This document shows positions 33,981 to 42,648 of a DNA stretch of 64,000 nt, in pieces. The notes beneath the pieces are model-generated. The model saw only the letters and a list, made by a program, of their open reading frames with translations, ran no database searches and was not told where the DNA came from. The number at the start of each line of letters is the position of its first letter. The stretch's first letter is position 1. Source of the stretch: Maricaulis sp965242785. Its GTDB lineage: Bacteria > Pseudomonadota > Alphaproteobacteria > Caulobacterales > Maricaulaceae. Position numbers and translations under genes: made by a program. Where the stretch lies: the NCBI GenBank assembly GCA_965242785.1, contig CBDETA010000003.1, positions 62,001 to 126,000 of the forward strand. Direction: 5' to 3'.

Positions 33981-34259
33981 ATGCCTCGTTCTGTCTGGAA
34001 AGGTCCGTTCGTCGACGGCTATCTGCTCAAGAAAGCGGAAAAGTCGCACGCCGAAGGACGCAAGCAAGCGATCAAGACCTGGTCGCGCCGTTCTACCATT
34101 CTGCCGCAATTTGTGGGCCTCACTTTCCAGGTCCACAACGGCAACAAGTTCGTGCCGGTGCTGGTGACCGAAGACATGGTCGGCCACAAGCTCGGTGAGT
34201 TTTCTCCGTCGCGGACCTATTACGGTCACGCTGCGGACAAGAAAGCGAAGCGGAGATAA
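33981..34259 (+). CDS. rpsS: 30S ribosomal protein S19
   Basis: The 92-residue protein starts at ATG 33981 (PRSVWKGPFVDGYLLKKAE). A longer in-frame reading back into rplB was rejected. The C-terminal signature GHKLGEFSPSRTYYGHAADK is present. It forms the 30S head complex with S13. It lies three bases before rplV. Confidence 0.96.
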   Translation: MPRSVWKGPFVDGYLLKKAEKSHAEGRKQAIKTWSRRSTILPQFVGLTFQVHNGNKFVPVLVTEDMVGHKLGEFSPSRTYYGHAADKKAKRR

Positions 34260-34262
34260 GCG

Positions 34263-34643
34263 ATGGGCCAGTCTGCCAATCCCCGTCGCGTCGCTGACAA
34301 TGAAGCGCGCGCCAAGCTGCGGATGATCCGCACCAGCCCGCAAAAGCTCAACCTGGTCGCGGCCATGATCCGCGGCAAGAAGGTCGAGCGTGCGCTGGCG
34401 GATCTCGAGTTCTCGCGCAAGCGCATCGCCAAAGAGGTTCGCAAGACCCTCGAGTCCGCGATTGCCAATGCTGAAAACAACCACGGTCTCGACATCGACA
34501 GCCTTGTCGTGTCGGAAGCCTTTGTCGGCAAGAACCTGGTGATGAAACGGTACAAGGCGCGTGCCCGCGGTCGCGGCGCGAAGATCCTGAAGCCGTTTTC
34601 CGAGCTCACCATTGTGGTGCGTGAAGTCGAGGAGGCCGCCTGA
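34263..34643 (+). CDS. rplV: 50S ribosomal protein L22
   Basis: The 126-residue protein has IRTSPQKLNLVAAMIRGKKV and the tunnel-loop region MKRYKARARGRGAKILKPFSE (a family hallmark and macrolide-resistance site). Its stop overlaps the rpsC start by one base (TGATG). Confidence 0.96.
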   Translation: MGQSANPRRVADNEARAKLRMIRTSPQKLNLVAAMIRGKKVERALADLEFSRKRIAKEVRKTLESAIANAENNHGLDIDSLVVSEAFVGKNLVMKRYKARARGRGAKILKPFSELTIVVREVEEAA

Positions 34644-35347
34644 TGGGTCAGAAGATTAATCCGATCGGTCTGCGCCTGGGCGTCAACCGTACGTGGGAGT
34701 CCCGCTGGTATGCCGGCGCTGGCGAATACGCCAAGCTGCTCCACGAGGACATCAAGATCCGCAAGATGCTCAAAGAGCGTCTGAAGAATGCCAGCGTCTC
34801 GAAGATCATCATCGAGCGTCCGCACAAGAAGTGCCGCGTCACCATCCACACGGCTCGTCCGGGTGTGGTGATCGGCAAGAAGGGTTCGGACATCGAAGTC
34901 CTGCGCCGCGAACTGTCCAAGATGGTCGATGGCGAGGTCTTCCTGAACCTGGTTGAAGTGCGCAAGCCGGAAGTGGATGCGAACCTGGTGGCCGAGTCCA
35001 TCGCCCAGCAGCTCGAGCGTCGCGTGGCCTTCCGCCGCGCCATGAAGCGCTCGATGCAATCGGCGATGCGCATGGGCGCCAAGGGCTGCAAGATCATCTG
35101 CGGCGGCCGTCTCGGCGGCGCCGAGATCGCCCGCTCCGAGCAGTACCAGGAGGGCTCCGTGCCGCTCCACACGCTGCGCGCGGACATCGATTACGGAACC
35201 GCCGAAGCCAAGACCGCGATGGGTATCATCGGCATCAAGGTCTGGATCTACAAAGGCGAGATCATGGAACACGACCCGATGGCCCAGGAGCGTCGTCTCC
35301 AGGAGTCGGGTGAGCAGCGTGCCCGTTCGGGCCGCCAAGCCGCGTAA
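34643..35347 (+). CDS. rpsC: 30S ribosomal protein S3
   Basis: The 234-residue protein opens GQKINPIGLRLGVNRTWESRW-like sequence, has a KH domain with ARPGVVIGKKGSDIEVLR, and the C-terminal signature with GRLGGAEIARSEQYQEGSVP and LHTLRADIDYGTAEA. It forms part of the mRNA entry helicase. A short basic tail ends the protein. Confidence 0.96.
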   Translation: MGQKINPIGLRLGVNRTWESRWYAGAGEYAKLLHEDIKIRKMLKERLKNASVSKIIIERPHKKCRVTIHTARPGVVIGKKGSDIEVLRRELSKMVDGEVFLNLVEVRKPEVDANLVAESIAQQLERRVAFRRAMKRSMQSAMRMGAKGCKIICGGRLGGAEIARSEQYQEGSVPLHTLRADIDYGTAEAKTAMGIIGIKVWIYKGEIMEHDPMAQERRLQESGEQRARSGRQAA

Positions 35348-35359
35348 GGAATTACAGCC

Positions 35360-35773
35360 ATGCTGCAACCGAAACGCACAAAATTCCGCAAGGCGCACAA
35401 GGGCCGCATCAAGGGTGCTGCGAAGGGTGGCTATACGCTGAACTTCGGCTCCTATGGCCTCAAGGCGCTGCAGCCGGAACGCGTGACCGCACGCCAGATC
35501 GAAGCGACCCGTCGGGCCATCACCCGTCACATGAAGCGCGCCGGTCGTGTGTGGATCCGCATCTTCCCGGATGTGCCGGTTTCCAAGAAGCCGACCGAAG
35601 TCCGGATGGGTAAAGGTAAAGGTTCGCCCGAATTCTGGGCGTGCAAGGTCAAGCCTGGCCGCATCATGTTCGAGATCGACGGTGTTCCGGAGAGCGTCGC
35701 ACGTGAAGCCCTGGCACTCGGCGCCGCGAAGCTGCCGATCAAGACCAAGATCGTCGCCCGGTTGGGCGAATAG
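35360..35773 (+). CDS. rplP: 50S ribosomal protein L16
   Basis: The 137-residue protein begins LQPKRTKFRKAHKGRIKGAA and contains AITRHMKRAGRVWIRIFPD and RMGKGKGSPEFWACKVKPGR, the L16 signatures. The RMGKGKG loop contacts A-site tRNA. It lies 11 bases before rpmC. Confidence 0.97.
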   Translation: MLQPKRTKFRKAHKGRIKGAAKGGYTLNFGSYGLKALQPERVTARQIEATRRAITRHMKRAGRVWIRIFPDVPVSKKPTEVRMGKGKGSPEFWACKVKPGRIMFEIDGVPESVAREALALGAAKLPIKTKIVARLGE

Positions 35774-35784
35774 GAGATCGGGCA

Positions 35785-36006
35785 ATGAGCGATAAAGAAC
35801 TCAAGGCCGTCGACGTTCGCGCCATGACGGATGATCAGCTCCAGGACGAACTCCTGAAGCGCAAGAAAGAGCAATTCAACCTGCGTTTCCAACAGGCCGC
35901 CGGCCAGATGGAAAACACCGCCCGCTACGGCAAGATCCGCCGCGACATCGCGCGTATCCAGACCGTTCAGACGGAGCGGAAGTCGCAGCAAGAGCAAGGG
36001 AGCTAA
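35785..36006 (+). CDS. rpmC: 50S ribosomal protein L29
   Basis: The 73-residue two-helix protein has the L29 core ELLKRKKEQFNLRFQQAAGQ and KIRRDIARIQTVQTERK. It packs next to L23 at the tunnel exit. Three bases separate it from rpsQ. Confidence 0.95.
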   Translation: MSDKELKAVDVRAMTDDQLQDELLKRKKEQFNLRFQQAAGQMENTARYGKIRRDIARIQTVQTERKSQQEQGS

Positions 36007-36009
36007 GCG

Positions 36010-36246
36010 ATGCCTAAGCGTATCCTGCAAGGCGTCGTGGTGAGTGACAAAGGTGCCAAGACCGTGGTTGTGCGTGTGGAACGGACCTTCCTCCACCCGC
36101 TGCTCCGCAAAACGGTTCGTCGCACCAAGCGTTACCACGCGCATGACGAAGCCAATGCGTTCAAGGTGGGTGACCAGGTCCAGATTCAGGAATGTGCACC
36201 CAAGTCGAAACTGAAGCGGTGGGAGGTTGTCCCGGCGCAGGCATAA
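36010..36246 (+). CDS. rpsQ: 30S ribosomal protein S17
   Basis: The 78-residue OB-fold protein has RILQGVVVSDKGAKTVVVRV and TKRYHAHDEANAFKVGDQVQ, the S17 hallmarks. A 38-base gap with AAGGAGG precedes rplN. Confidence 0.95.
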   Translation: MPKRILQGVVVSDKGAKTVVVRVERTFLHPLLRKTVRRTKRYHAHDEANAFKVGDQVQIQECAPKSKLKRWEVVPAQA

Positions 36247-36284
36247 GCCCGCTTGCCGAGACCCTTTCCTAAGGAGGATCTGCC

Positions 36285-36653
36285 ATGATCCAGATGCAAA
36301 CCAATCTGGACGTAGCCGACAATTCTGGCGCCCGCCGTGTGCAATGCATCAAGGTGCTGGGCGGTGCCAAGCGTCGCTACGCCCACGTGGGCGACATCAT
36401 CGTCGTCTCCGTGAAAGAAGCCATTCCGCGCGGTCGCGTGAAGAAGGGTGACGTCCGCAAGGCCGTCGTCGTTCGCGTGGCCAAGGACATCAAGCGCAAG
36501 GACGGTACCGTCATTCGCTTCGATTCCAACGCGGCGGTGATCATCAACAACAATAACGAGCCCCTGGGCACGCGTATCTTTGGTCCGGTGCCGCGCGAAC
36601 TGCGCGCCAAGAACCACATGAAGATCGTCTCCTTGGCTCCGGAGGTGCTGTAA
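36285..36653 (+). CDS. rplN: 50S ribosomal protein L14
   Basis: The 122-residue protein starts IQMQTNLDVADNSGARRVQC and ends FGPVPRELRAKNHMKIVSLA, as the family does. It forms an intersubunit bridge and the RsfS docking site. Its stop overlaps the rplX start by one base. Confidence 0.97.
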   Translation: MIQMQTNLDVADNSGARRVQCIKVLGGAKRRYAHVGDIIVVSVKEAIPRGRVKKGDVRKAVVVRVAKDIKRKDGTVIRFDSNAAVIINNNNEPLGTRIFGPVPRELRAKNHMKIVSLAPEVL

Positions 36654-36970
36654 TGGCCGCCAAGATCAAGAAGGGCGACAAGGTCGTCATTCTCGCCGGC
36701 CGTGACAAGGGCAAGACCGGCGAGGTCACCAAGGTGCTGCCGACCGAGGACAAGGTCATCGTGGCGGGCGTGAATGTGGTCAAGCGCCACACCCGTCCGA
36801 CCCAGACCGACCAGGGCGGCATCAAGGAAAAAGAAGCCGCGATCCACGTGTCCAACGTGGCGCTGGCCGATCCGAAAACCGGCGAACCGACGCGTGTCGG
36901 CTTCACGACCAATGAAGCGGGCGAGAAGGTCCGGGTCGCCAAAGCCTCTGGTGAGATTATCGATGTCTGA
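36653..36970 (+). CDS. rplX: 50S ribosomal protein L24
   Basis: The 105-residue KOW protein has KIKKGDKVVILAGRDKGKTG at its N-terminus and GVNVVKRHTRPTQTDQGGI. It is an assembly initiator at the tunnel exit. Its last eight bases (ATGTCTGA) also encode the start of rplE, so the two are translationally coupled. Confidence 0.96.
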   Translation: MAAKIKKGDKVVILAGRDKGKTGEVTKVLPTEDKVIVAGVNVVKRHTRPTQTDQGGIKEKEAAIHVSNVALADPKTGEPTRVGFTTNEAGEKVRVAKASGEIIDV

Positions 36971-37523
36971 GGTTGCTGCTTACACCCCGCGCCTGCGTGC
37001 GAAGTACCGCGATGAGATTCGCGCTCGCATGAAGGAAAAGTTCGGCTATGCCAACGACATGCAGATCCCGCGTCTGGACAAGATCGTGATCAACATGGGC
37101 GTCGGTGAGGCCTCCCAGGACTCCAAGAAAATCAAGGGTGCCCTTGAGGATCTGGAAGCCATTGCCGGCCAGAAGCCGGTGAAGACGGTCGCCAAGAAGT
37201 CCATCGCGGGCTTCAAGCTCCGCGAGGAGCAGGTGATCGGTGCGAAGGTGACCCTGCGCCAGGACCGTATGTACGAGTTCCTGGACCGCCTGATCACCAT
37301 CGCCCTGCCGCGTGTGCGTGACTTCCGCGGGCTCAATGGTAAGAGCTTCGACGGTCGCGGCAATTACGCGATGGGTCTGAAGGAACACATCGTTTTCCCG
37401 GAAATCGACTACGACAAGGTCGAGAAGATCCGGGGTATGGATATCGTTGTCTGCACCACCGCCGACAATGATGAGGAAGCGAAGGCCCTGCTGGCCGAGT
37501 TCGATTTTCCGTTTACGAACTAA
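36963..37523 (+). CDS. rplE: 50S ribosomal protein L5
   Basis: The 186-residue protein starts at ATG 36963 (SEVAAYTPRLRAKYRDEIRA), overlapping rplX by eight bases; a longer frame inside rplX was rejected. It contains IPRLDKIVINMGVGEASQD and LPRVRDFRGLNGKSFDGRGN. It binds 5S rRNA with L18. A 49-base gap follows before rpsN. Confidence 0.96.
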   Translation: MSEVAAYTPRLRAKYRDEIRARMKEKFGYANDMQIPRLDKIVINMGVGEASQDSKKIKGALEDLEAIAGQKPVKTVAKKSIAGFKLREEQVIGAKVTLRQDRMYEFLDRLITIALPRVRDFRGLNGKSFDGRGNYAMGLKEHIVFPEIDYDKVEKIRGMDIVVCTTADNDEEAKALLAEFDFPFTN

Positions 37524-37572
37524 CGCAGCAGGAGAGCAGGGCCGGCCGGGCTCTGCACGCAGGAGGATTTAA

Positions 37573-37878
37573 ATGGCGAAGACTTCCGCAGTTGAACGCA
37601 ATCGCAAGCGTGAACGCCTGTCGCAGCGCTATGCTGCCAAGCGTGCCGCGCTCAAGGCGATCGCGCGCAATCAGGAACTGCCGGTTGAGGAGCGTTTTGC
37701 TGCTCAGCTGAAACTGGCTCAATTGCCCCGCAATTCGGCCGCATCCCGTGTACGCAACCGGTGCGAGATCACCGGCCGTCCGCGCGCATTCTACCGCAAG
37801 CTGCGTATGTCGCGTATCGCGCTGCGCGAACTGGCCAGCCAGGGTCTGATCCCGGGCATGGTCAAGTCGAGCTGGTAA
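37573..37878 (+). CDS. rpsN: 30S ribosomal protein S14 (zinc-free long form)
   Basis: The 101-residue protein has no CxxC zinc knuckles and retains the S14 signature RNRCEITGRPRAFYRKLRMS. This is the zinc-independent C-minus type normal for proteobacteria. The ribosome-binding site is AGGAGG. Confidence 0.96.
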   Translation: MAKTSAVERNRKRERLSQRYAAKRAALKAIARNQELPVEERFAAQLKLAQLPRNSAASRVRNRCEITGRPRAFYRKLRMSRIALRELASQGLIPGMVKSSW

Positions 37879-37891
37879 GAGGGAGATAGAG

Positions 37892-38290
37892 ATGTCTGTG
37901 AACGATCCCCTCGGCGATATGCTGACCCGGATCCGCAACGCGCTGATGCGCAACAAGCGGTCCGTGAACACGCCGGCTTCGGCCCTGCGCCGCCGCGTGC
38001 TCGATGTGCTCAAGAGCGAAGGCTACATCCGTGACTATGCGGAAGTGGAACACGCCAGCGGCATGAAAGAGTTCGAGATCGAACTCAAGTATTTCGAAGG
38101 TGACTCGGTAATCCGCGAGATCAAGCGGATTTCCAAGCCGGGCCGCCGAGTGTATTCCGGCGTCAAGGACCTTCCGCTCGTCCAGAACGGCCTGGGTATC
38201 GCCATCCTGTCCACGCCCAAGGGCGTGATGTCGGATGCGACCGCCCGTGAGGCCAATGTGGGCGGCGAGATCCTGTGTCACGTCAGCTAA
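37892..38290 (+). CDS. rpsH: 30S ribosomal protein S8
   Basis: The 132-residue protein begins VNDPLGDMLTRIRNALMRNK and ends in the S8 signature near GVMSDATAREANVGGEIL. In E. coli it is the spc-operon repressor. The downstream gap to rplF is 12 bases with GGGAG. Confidence 0.96.
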   Translation: MSVNDPLGDMLTRIRNALMRNKRSVNTPASALRRRVLDVLKSEGYIRDYAEVEHASGMKEFEIELKYFEGDSVIREIKRISKPGRRVYSGVKDLPLVQNGLGIAILSTPKGVMSDATAREANVGGEILCHVS

Positions 38291-38302
38291 GGGAGCGAAC
38301 CA

Positions 38303-38836
38303 ATGTCACGTATCGGTAAACTCCCGGTCGCCATTCCGTCCGGTGTCACCACGACGCTCACCGACACCTCCCTGACCGTCAAAGGTCCCAAGGGCGAGCT
38401 GTCGATGGACTTCGTCGAGGATGTCGCGGTCGAGCAGGGCGAAGACGGCATTGTCATCAAGCCGCGCGACGAGTCCAAGCGGGCCCGGGCGATGTGGGGC
38501 ATGCAACGTGCCCTGGTCGCCAACCTCGTGAAGGGTGTCACGACGGGCTACGAGAAGGATCTCGAGCTGGTCGGCGTCGGTTACCGTGCGCAGATGCAGG
38601 GCTCGTCCCTGAAACTGTCGCTCGGCCTGTCGCATGACGTCGTCTATGACGCGCCTGAAGGCATCACCATCAGCGTCGGCAAGCCGACCGAGGTGAAGAT
38701 CGCGGGCGCTGACAAGCAGCGCGTTGGCCAGGTGGCCGCCGAGATCCGCCGCTTCCGTCCGCCGGAGCCCTACAAGGGCAAGGGCATCAAGTATGTCGGC
38801 GAATATATCCGCCGCAAAGAAGGCAAGAAGAAGTAG
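38303..38836 (+). CDS. rplF: 50S ribosomal protein L6
   Basis: The 177-residue protein has SRIGKLPVAIPSGVTTTLTD at the N-terminus and the C-terminal signature PPEPYKGKGIKYVGEYIRRK. It contacts the sarcin-ricin loop region. It is followed by rplR after 8 bases. Confidence 0.97.
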   Translation: MSRIGKLPVAIPSGVTTTLTDTSLTVKGPKGELSMDFVEDVAVEQGEDGIVIKPRDESKRARAMWGMQRALVANLVKGVTTGYEKDLELVGVGYRAQMQGSSLKLSLGLSHDVVYDAPEGITISVGKPTEVKIAGADKQRVGQVAAEIRRFRPPEPYKGKGIKYVGEYIRRKEGKKK

Positions 38837-38844
38837 GGCCAGCG

Positions 38845-39207
38845 ATGAAGACTCAACGCGAAAAACAGGTCCGTCGCGCTCAGCGCAACCGGAACCGGCT
38901 GCGGAAGTTCGCCAACGGGCGCCCGCGGCTGTCGGTCCACCGTTCTTCGAAGAACATCTATGCCCAGATCATCGACGATGTGGCGGGCAAGACCCTGGCT
39001 TCGGCGTCTTCCCTGGAAGAAGTGGCTCTGAAAGAGCACGCCAAGTCCTGGGACACGAAAGCGGCGGAAATCGTCGGCAAGCTGATTGCCGAGCGCGCGG
39101 TCAAGGAAGGCGTCACCGACGTCGTGTTCGACCGTGGCGGTTACATCTATCACGGGCGTGTCAAAGCGCTCGCAGAGGCGGCCCGCGAGGGCGGCCTGAA
39201 CTTCTAA
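38845..39207 (+). CDS. rplR: 50S ribosomal protein L18
   Basis: The 120-residue 5S-rRNA-binding protein has LSVHRSSKNIYAQIIDD and ends VVFDRGGYIYHGRVKALAEA and AREGGLNF, as in the family. It lies 12 bases before rpsE. Confidence 0.96.
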   Translation: MKTQREKQVRRAQRNRNRLRKFANGRPRLSVHRSSKNIYAQIIDDVAGKTLASASSLEEVALKEHAKSWDTKAAEIVGKLIAERAVKEGVTDVVFDRGGYIYHGRVKALAEAAREGGLNF

Positions 39208-39219
39208 GGGAGCGGACGT

Positions 39220-39852
39220 ATGGCTCATCAGAACGAGCATCAGCGCGACCGCGGCGAACGCGGTGAGCGCGGCGAACGGGGTCGGGGCCGCGGCCGTGGC
39301 CGTGAGCGTGACCGCGATCAGGAACGCGATGACGAGCTGGTCGACAAGCTCGTCCACATCAACCGCGTCGCAAAGACCGTGAAGGGTGGCCGGAACTTCC
39401 AGTTCGCAGCCCTCGTAGTGGTCGGTGACACCAAGGGCCGCGTCGGCTTCGGTCAGGGCAAGGCCCGCGAAGTGCCGGAAGCGATCCGCAAGGCGACCGA
39501 CGAAGCCAAGAAGACGATGATCCGTGTTCCGCTTCGCGAAGGCCGCACGCTGCATCACGACACCAAGGGCCGTCACGGCGCTGGCAAAGTGGTCCTGCGC
39601 GCTGCCCCTCCGGGTACCGGTGTGATCGCCGGCGGTCCGATGCGCGCCGTGCTGGAAACCCTGGGTGTCCAGGACGTCGTCGCCAAATCGGTTGGCACGT
39701 CCAACCCGTACAACATGATCCGCGCCACCATGGACGCGCTGAAGTCGCAGTCGAGCCCGCGCTCGGTTGCTGCCAAGCGGGGCCTGAAGGTCGGCGATCT
39801 GGTGAACCGCCGCAATGACGGTGCGTCCTCGCCGGAAGCGATCGAAGCGTAA
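39220..39852 (+). CDS. rpsE: 30S ribosomal protein S5 with Arg/Gly/Asp-rich N-terminal extension
   Basis: The 210-residue protein has the S5 core from ELVDKLVHINRVAKTVKGG onward, including GRVGFGQGKAREVPEAIRK and the conserved APPGTGVIAGGPMRAVLE. Before the core, residues ~5-35 form a low-complexity run of RGE and RGR repeats and then charged RDRD pairs, longer and more repetitive than a usual S5 tail. It controls decoding fidelity and mRNA unwinding. The 3' end is followed 13 bases later by rpmD. Confidence 0.95.
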   Translation: MAHQNEHQRDRGERGERGERGRGRGRGRERDRDQERDDELVDKLVHINRVAKTVKGGRNFQFAALVVVGDTKGRVGFGQGKAREVPEAIRKATDEAKKTMIRVPLREGRTLHHDTKGRHGAGKVVLRAAPPGTGVIAGGPMRAVLETLGVQDVVAKSVGTSNPYNMIRATMDALKSQSSPRSVAAKRGLKVGDLVNRRNDGASSPEAIEA

Positions 39853-39865
39853 GGAACACGGGATA

Positions 39866-40051
39866 ATGGCTAGCAAGACCCTCCGTGTGCGCCAGACGGG
39901 CAGCCCGATCCGCCGCCCGCAGGATCAGCGCGCAACGCTGATCGGCCTCGGCCTCAACAAGGTCGGCCGCGAACGTGAACTGGAAGACACCCCGTCTGTC
40001 CGCGGCATGATCGCCAAGGTCAGCCATCTGGTGGAAATCGTCGAGGAGTAG
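39866..40051 (+). CDS. rpmD: 50S ribosomal protein L30
   Basis: The 61-residue protein starts at ATG 39866 (ASKTLRVRQTGSPIRRPQDQ); longer in-frame extension into rpsE was rejected. It shows the L30 pattern LIGLGLNKVGRERELEDTPS. It is non-essential in some bacteria. Confidence 0.94.
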   Translation: MASKTLRVRQTGSPIRRPQDQRATLIGLGLNKVGRERELEDTPSVRGMIAKVSHLVEIVEE

Positions 40052-40091
40052 GTCCCCTTTGGGGAAACCGCTCGTTCGAATGGAGAACGAC

Positions 40092-40568
40092 ATGCGTCTC
40101 AATCAACTGCGCGACAATGACGGCGCCGCCAAACTGCGTACCCGCGTGGGTCGCGGTATCGGTTCCGGCAAGGGCAAGACCGGTGGTCGCGGTGTGAAGG
40201 GCCAGAAATCCCGCTCGGGTGTGGCCATCAAGGGTTTCGAAGGCGGTCAGATGCCGCTTCACATGCGCCTGCCGAAGCGGGGCTTCAACAAGCCGAACCG
40301 CAAGGCCTGGGCCGAAGTGAATCTGGGCCGGATCGAGAAAGCCATCGCCGAAGGCAAGATCGACGCGAAGAAACCCGTCGATGCAGCTGTCCTGATTGAA
40401 GCGGGCCTCGTGCGCCGTGAACTGGACGGCATCCGCCTCCTTGCGAAGGGTGAGCTGAAGTCCAAAGTAGACATCACCGTTGCCGGTGCTTCCAAGGCTG
40501 CCATCGAAGCAGTCGAGAAAGCGGGCGGCAAAGTGACTGTCACCGTGGCCGAGAAAGCCGCGGACTAA
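40092..40568 (+). CDS. rplO: 50S ribosomal protein L15
   Basis: The 158-residue protein starts at ATG 40092 (RLNQLRDNDGAAK), with GGAGA 5 bases before; an ATG at 40080 is in frame but overlaps that site. It contains RVGRGIGSGKGKTGGRGVKG and KGFEGGQMPLHMRLPKRGF. A late assembly protein of the large subunit. secY follows after 33 bases. Confidence 0.95.
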   Translation: MRLNQLRDNDGAAKLRTRVGRGIGSGKGKTGGRGVKGQKSRSGVAIKGFEGGQMPLHMRLPKRGFNKPNRKAWAEVNLGRIEKAIAEGKIDAKKPVDAAVLIEAGLVRRELDGIRLLAKGELKSKVDITVAGASKAAIEAVEKAGGKVTVTVAEKAAD

Positions 40569-40601
40569 GCGACGACACGCTGACCTTTCGGGGAAGAGGT
40601 A

Positions 40602-41942
40602 ATGGCTTCAGCTGCTGAACAGCTTGCTCAGAACATGAATTTCAGCTCCTTCGCCAAGGCGAAGGAGCTGCAACAACGTATCCTGTTCACGATCGGGATC
40701 CTGATCGTCTACCGGATCGGGACCTTCGTGCCGATCCCGGGCATCGACCCGGAACAGTACGCGCTGGTGTTCCAGCAGTTCGAAGGCGGCATCCTGTCCA
40801 TGTTCAACACGCTCGGCGGCGGTGCTGTCGAGCGCATGGCGATCTTCGCCCTGAACGTGATGCCGTACATCTCGGCCTCGATCATCATGCAGCTGATGGC
40901 GGCCACCATTCCCAGCCTGGAAAAGCTGAAGAAGGAAGGTGGCGAAGCCGGCCGGCAGCAGATCAACCAGTACACGCGTTATCTTACCGTCGTGCTGGCC
41001 ACGGGCCAGGCCCTGGCCATCGCCGTGTCGATGAATACGCCCAATGCGGACGGGATCGCCATGGCGGTCAATCCGGGCCTGTTCTTCATCGTTTCGACGG
41101 TGACGACCCTGGTGGGCGGCACCATGCTGCTGCTGTGGCTGGGTGAGCAGATCACCTCGCGCGGGGTCGGCAATGGCGTCTCATTGATCATCTTCGCCGG
41201 CATCATCGCGGCCGTTCCGGGCCTTTTGGGCAATGCTTTCGGCCAGGCCGCCTCGGGTGCCATCGGCACGCCGGTCTTCCTGGGCGGCTTCCTGCTGGTC
41301 CTGCTCGGCCTGGTGCTGGTGGTCTTCGTCGAGCGCTCGCAGCGCCGGCTTCTGGTGCAGTATCCCAAGCGCCAGCAGGGCAATCGCATGACCGGCGGGG
41401 AAACGTCCTTCCTGCCGCTGAAGCTGAACACCGCCGGCGTGATTCCGCCGATCTTCGCCTCTTCGCTGCTGCTGCTGCCGGCCACTGCCGCGCAGTTCCA
41501 GGCCCAGTCCGGTCCGGAATGGCTGCAGACCGTGGTGGCGTATCTGGGGCAGGGCTCGCCGCTCTTCCTCTCGCTCTACGCGGCGATGATCATCTTCTTC
41601 TGCTTCTTCTACACCTCGGTGGTCTTCAACCCGGAAGACACGGCCGACAATCTGCGCAAGTACGGCGGCTTCCTGCCGGGCATCCGTCCGGGCAAGCGCA
41701 CGGCTGAATACATTGACTTCGTTCTGTCCCGCCTGACGCTGATCGGGGCCATCTATTTGGTTGTGATCTGCATGGTGCCCATGCTGATGGGCGGCGGTGC
41801 AGCGATCGCCCTGGGCGGCACGTCCATCCTCATTGTCGTGTCGGTGACGATGGACACGATTTCCCAGATCCAGTCCCACCTGCTGGCACATCAGTATGAG
41901 GGCCTGATCAAGAAGTCGAAGCTGCGGGGGCGCAAGCGATGA
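40602..41942 (+). CDS. secY: Preprotein translocase subunit SecY
   Basis: The 446-residue inner-membrane protein has ten predicted helices. Markers include RIGTFVPIPGIDPEQYA in helix 1, the plug region after it, and the cytosolic loops VVFVERSQRRLLVQYPKRQ and PGIRPGKRTAEYIDFVLSRL, which contact SecA and ribosome. It forms the channel with SecE (14582). The stop overlaps the adk start by four bases (ATGA). Confidence 0.98.
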   Translation: MASAAEQLAQNMNFSSFAKAKELQQRILFTIGILIVYRIGTFVPIPGIDPEQYALVFQQFEGGILSMFNTLGGGAVERMAIFALNVMPYISASIIMQLMAATIPSLEKLKKEGGEAGRQQINQYTRYLTVVLATGQALAIAVSMNTPNADGIAMAVNPGLFFIVSTVTTLVGGTMLLLWLGEQITSRGVGNGVSLIIFAGIIAAVPGLLGNAFGQAASGAIGTPVFLGGFLLVLLGLVLVVFVERSQRRLLVQYPKRQQGNRMTGGETSFLPLKLNTAGVIPPIFASSLLLLPATAAQFQAQSGPEWLQTVVAYLGQGSPLFLSLYAAMIIFFCFFYTSVVFNPEDTADNLRKYGGFLPGIRPGKRTAEYIDFVLSRLTLIGAIYLVVICMVPMLMGGGAAIALGGTSILIVVSVTMDTISQIQSHLLAHQYEGLIKKSKLRGRKR

Positions 41943-42505
41943 ACATCATTCTGTTCGGACCGCCGGGAAGCGGCAAGGGCACCCAGGCCAAGCGCCTGGT
42001 CACGGAACGCGGCTGGGTCCAGCTGTCGACCGGTGACATGCTGCGTGCCGCCGTTGCATCCGGCTCCGAACTGGGCAATCGCGTCAAGGCGATCATGGAT
42101 GGCGGCCATCTCGTTTCGGACGAGATCGTCATCGAGCTGATCGAGGAGCGGCTGCCGGAAGCCAAGGCTGCGGGCGGGGCGATCTTTGACGGTTTCCCGC
42201 GCACGGTGGCCCAGGCGGAAGCCCTGGATGCGGCGCTGAGCAAGCGTGGCACCCAGGTCGACGCGGTGGTCCGCCTGCTGGTGGACGATGCGGAACTGGT
42301 GGCACGCATGGAAAAGCGGGCTGCCGAAGAAGGGCGCGCGGACGACAATATCGACGCGTTCAAGGTGCGCCTGAAAGCCTACCAGGATCAGACGGCCCCG
42401 CTGCTCCCCTACTATGCCGATCAAGGCAAGTTGCGGGAAGTGGAAGGCATGGGATCCATGGAAGACGTCGCGGCTCGTATCGCCACGGCACTGGATGAGA
42501 AGTGA
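41939..42505 (+). CDS. adk: Adenylate kinase (short, LID-less form)
   Basis: The 188-residue enzyme interconverts ATP + AMP and 2 ADP. The P-loop is GPPGSGKGTQAKRL (about residues 7-20), followed by LSTGDMLRAAVASGS, FDGFPRTVAQAEALD for AMP binding, and DDNIDAFKVRLKAY. The LID domain is minimal, as in many alphaproteobacteria. It is translationally coupled to secY. The next gene, rpsM, is 143 bases away. Confidence 0.96.
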   Translation: MNIILFGPPGSGKGTQAKRLVTERGWVQLSTGDMLRAAVASGSELGNRVKAIMDGGHLVSDEIVIELIEERLPEAKAAGGAIFDGFPRTVAQAEALDAALSKRGTQVDAVVRLLVDDAELVARMEKRAAEEGRADDNIDAFKVRLKAYQDQTAPLLPYYADQGKLREVEGMGSMEDVAARIATALDEK

Positions 42506-42648
42506 CACACACCTGTTGCAACCCCATTGACGGGGTGGCAACGCTGACTGTAGATAGCGCCCTTCGCGAAACGGGCGAGCTCATGCGGCGACCGAAAGGT
42601 TGCCCATTGGTTCGTCCGTGAATGGCGTTCTGAATTAGGAGATGGAAA

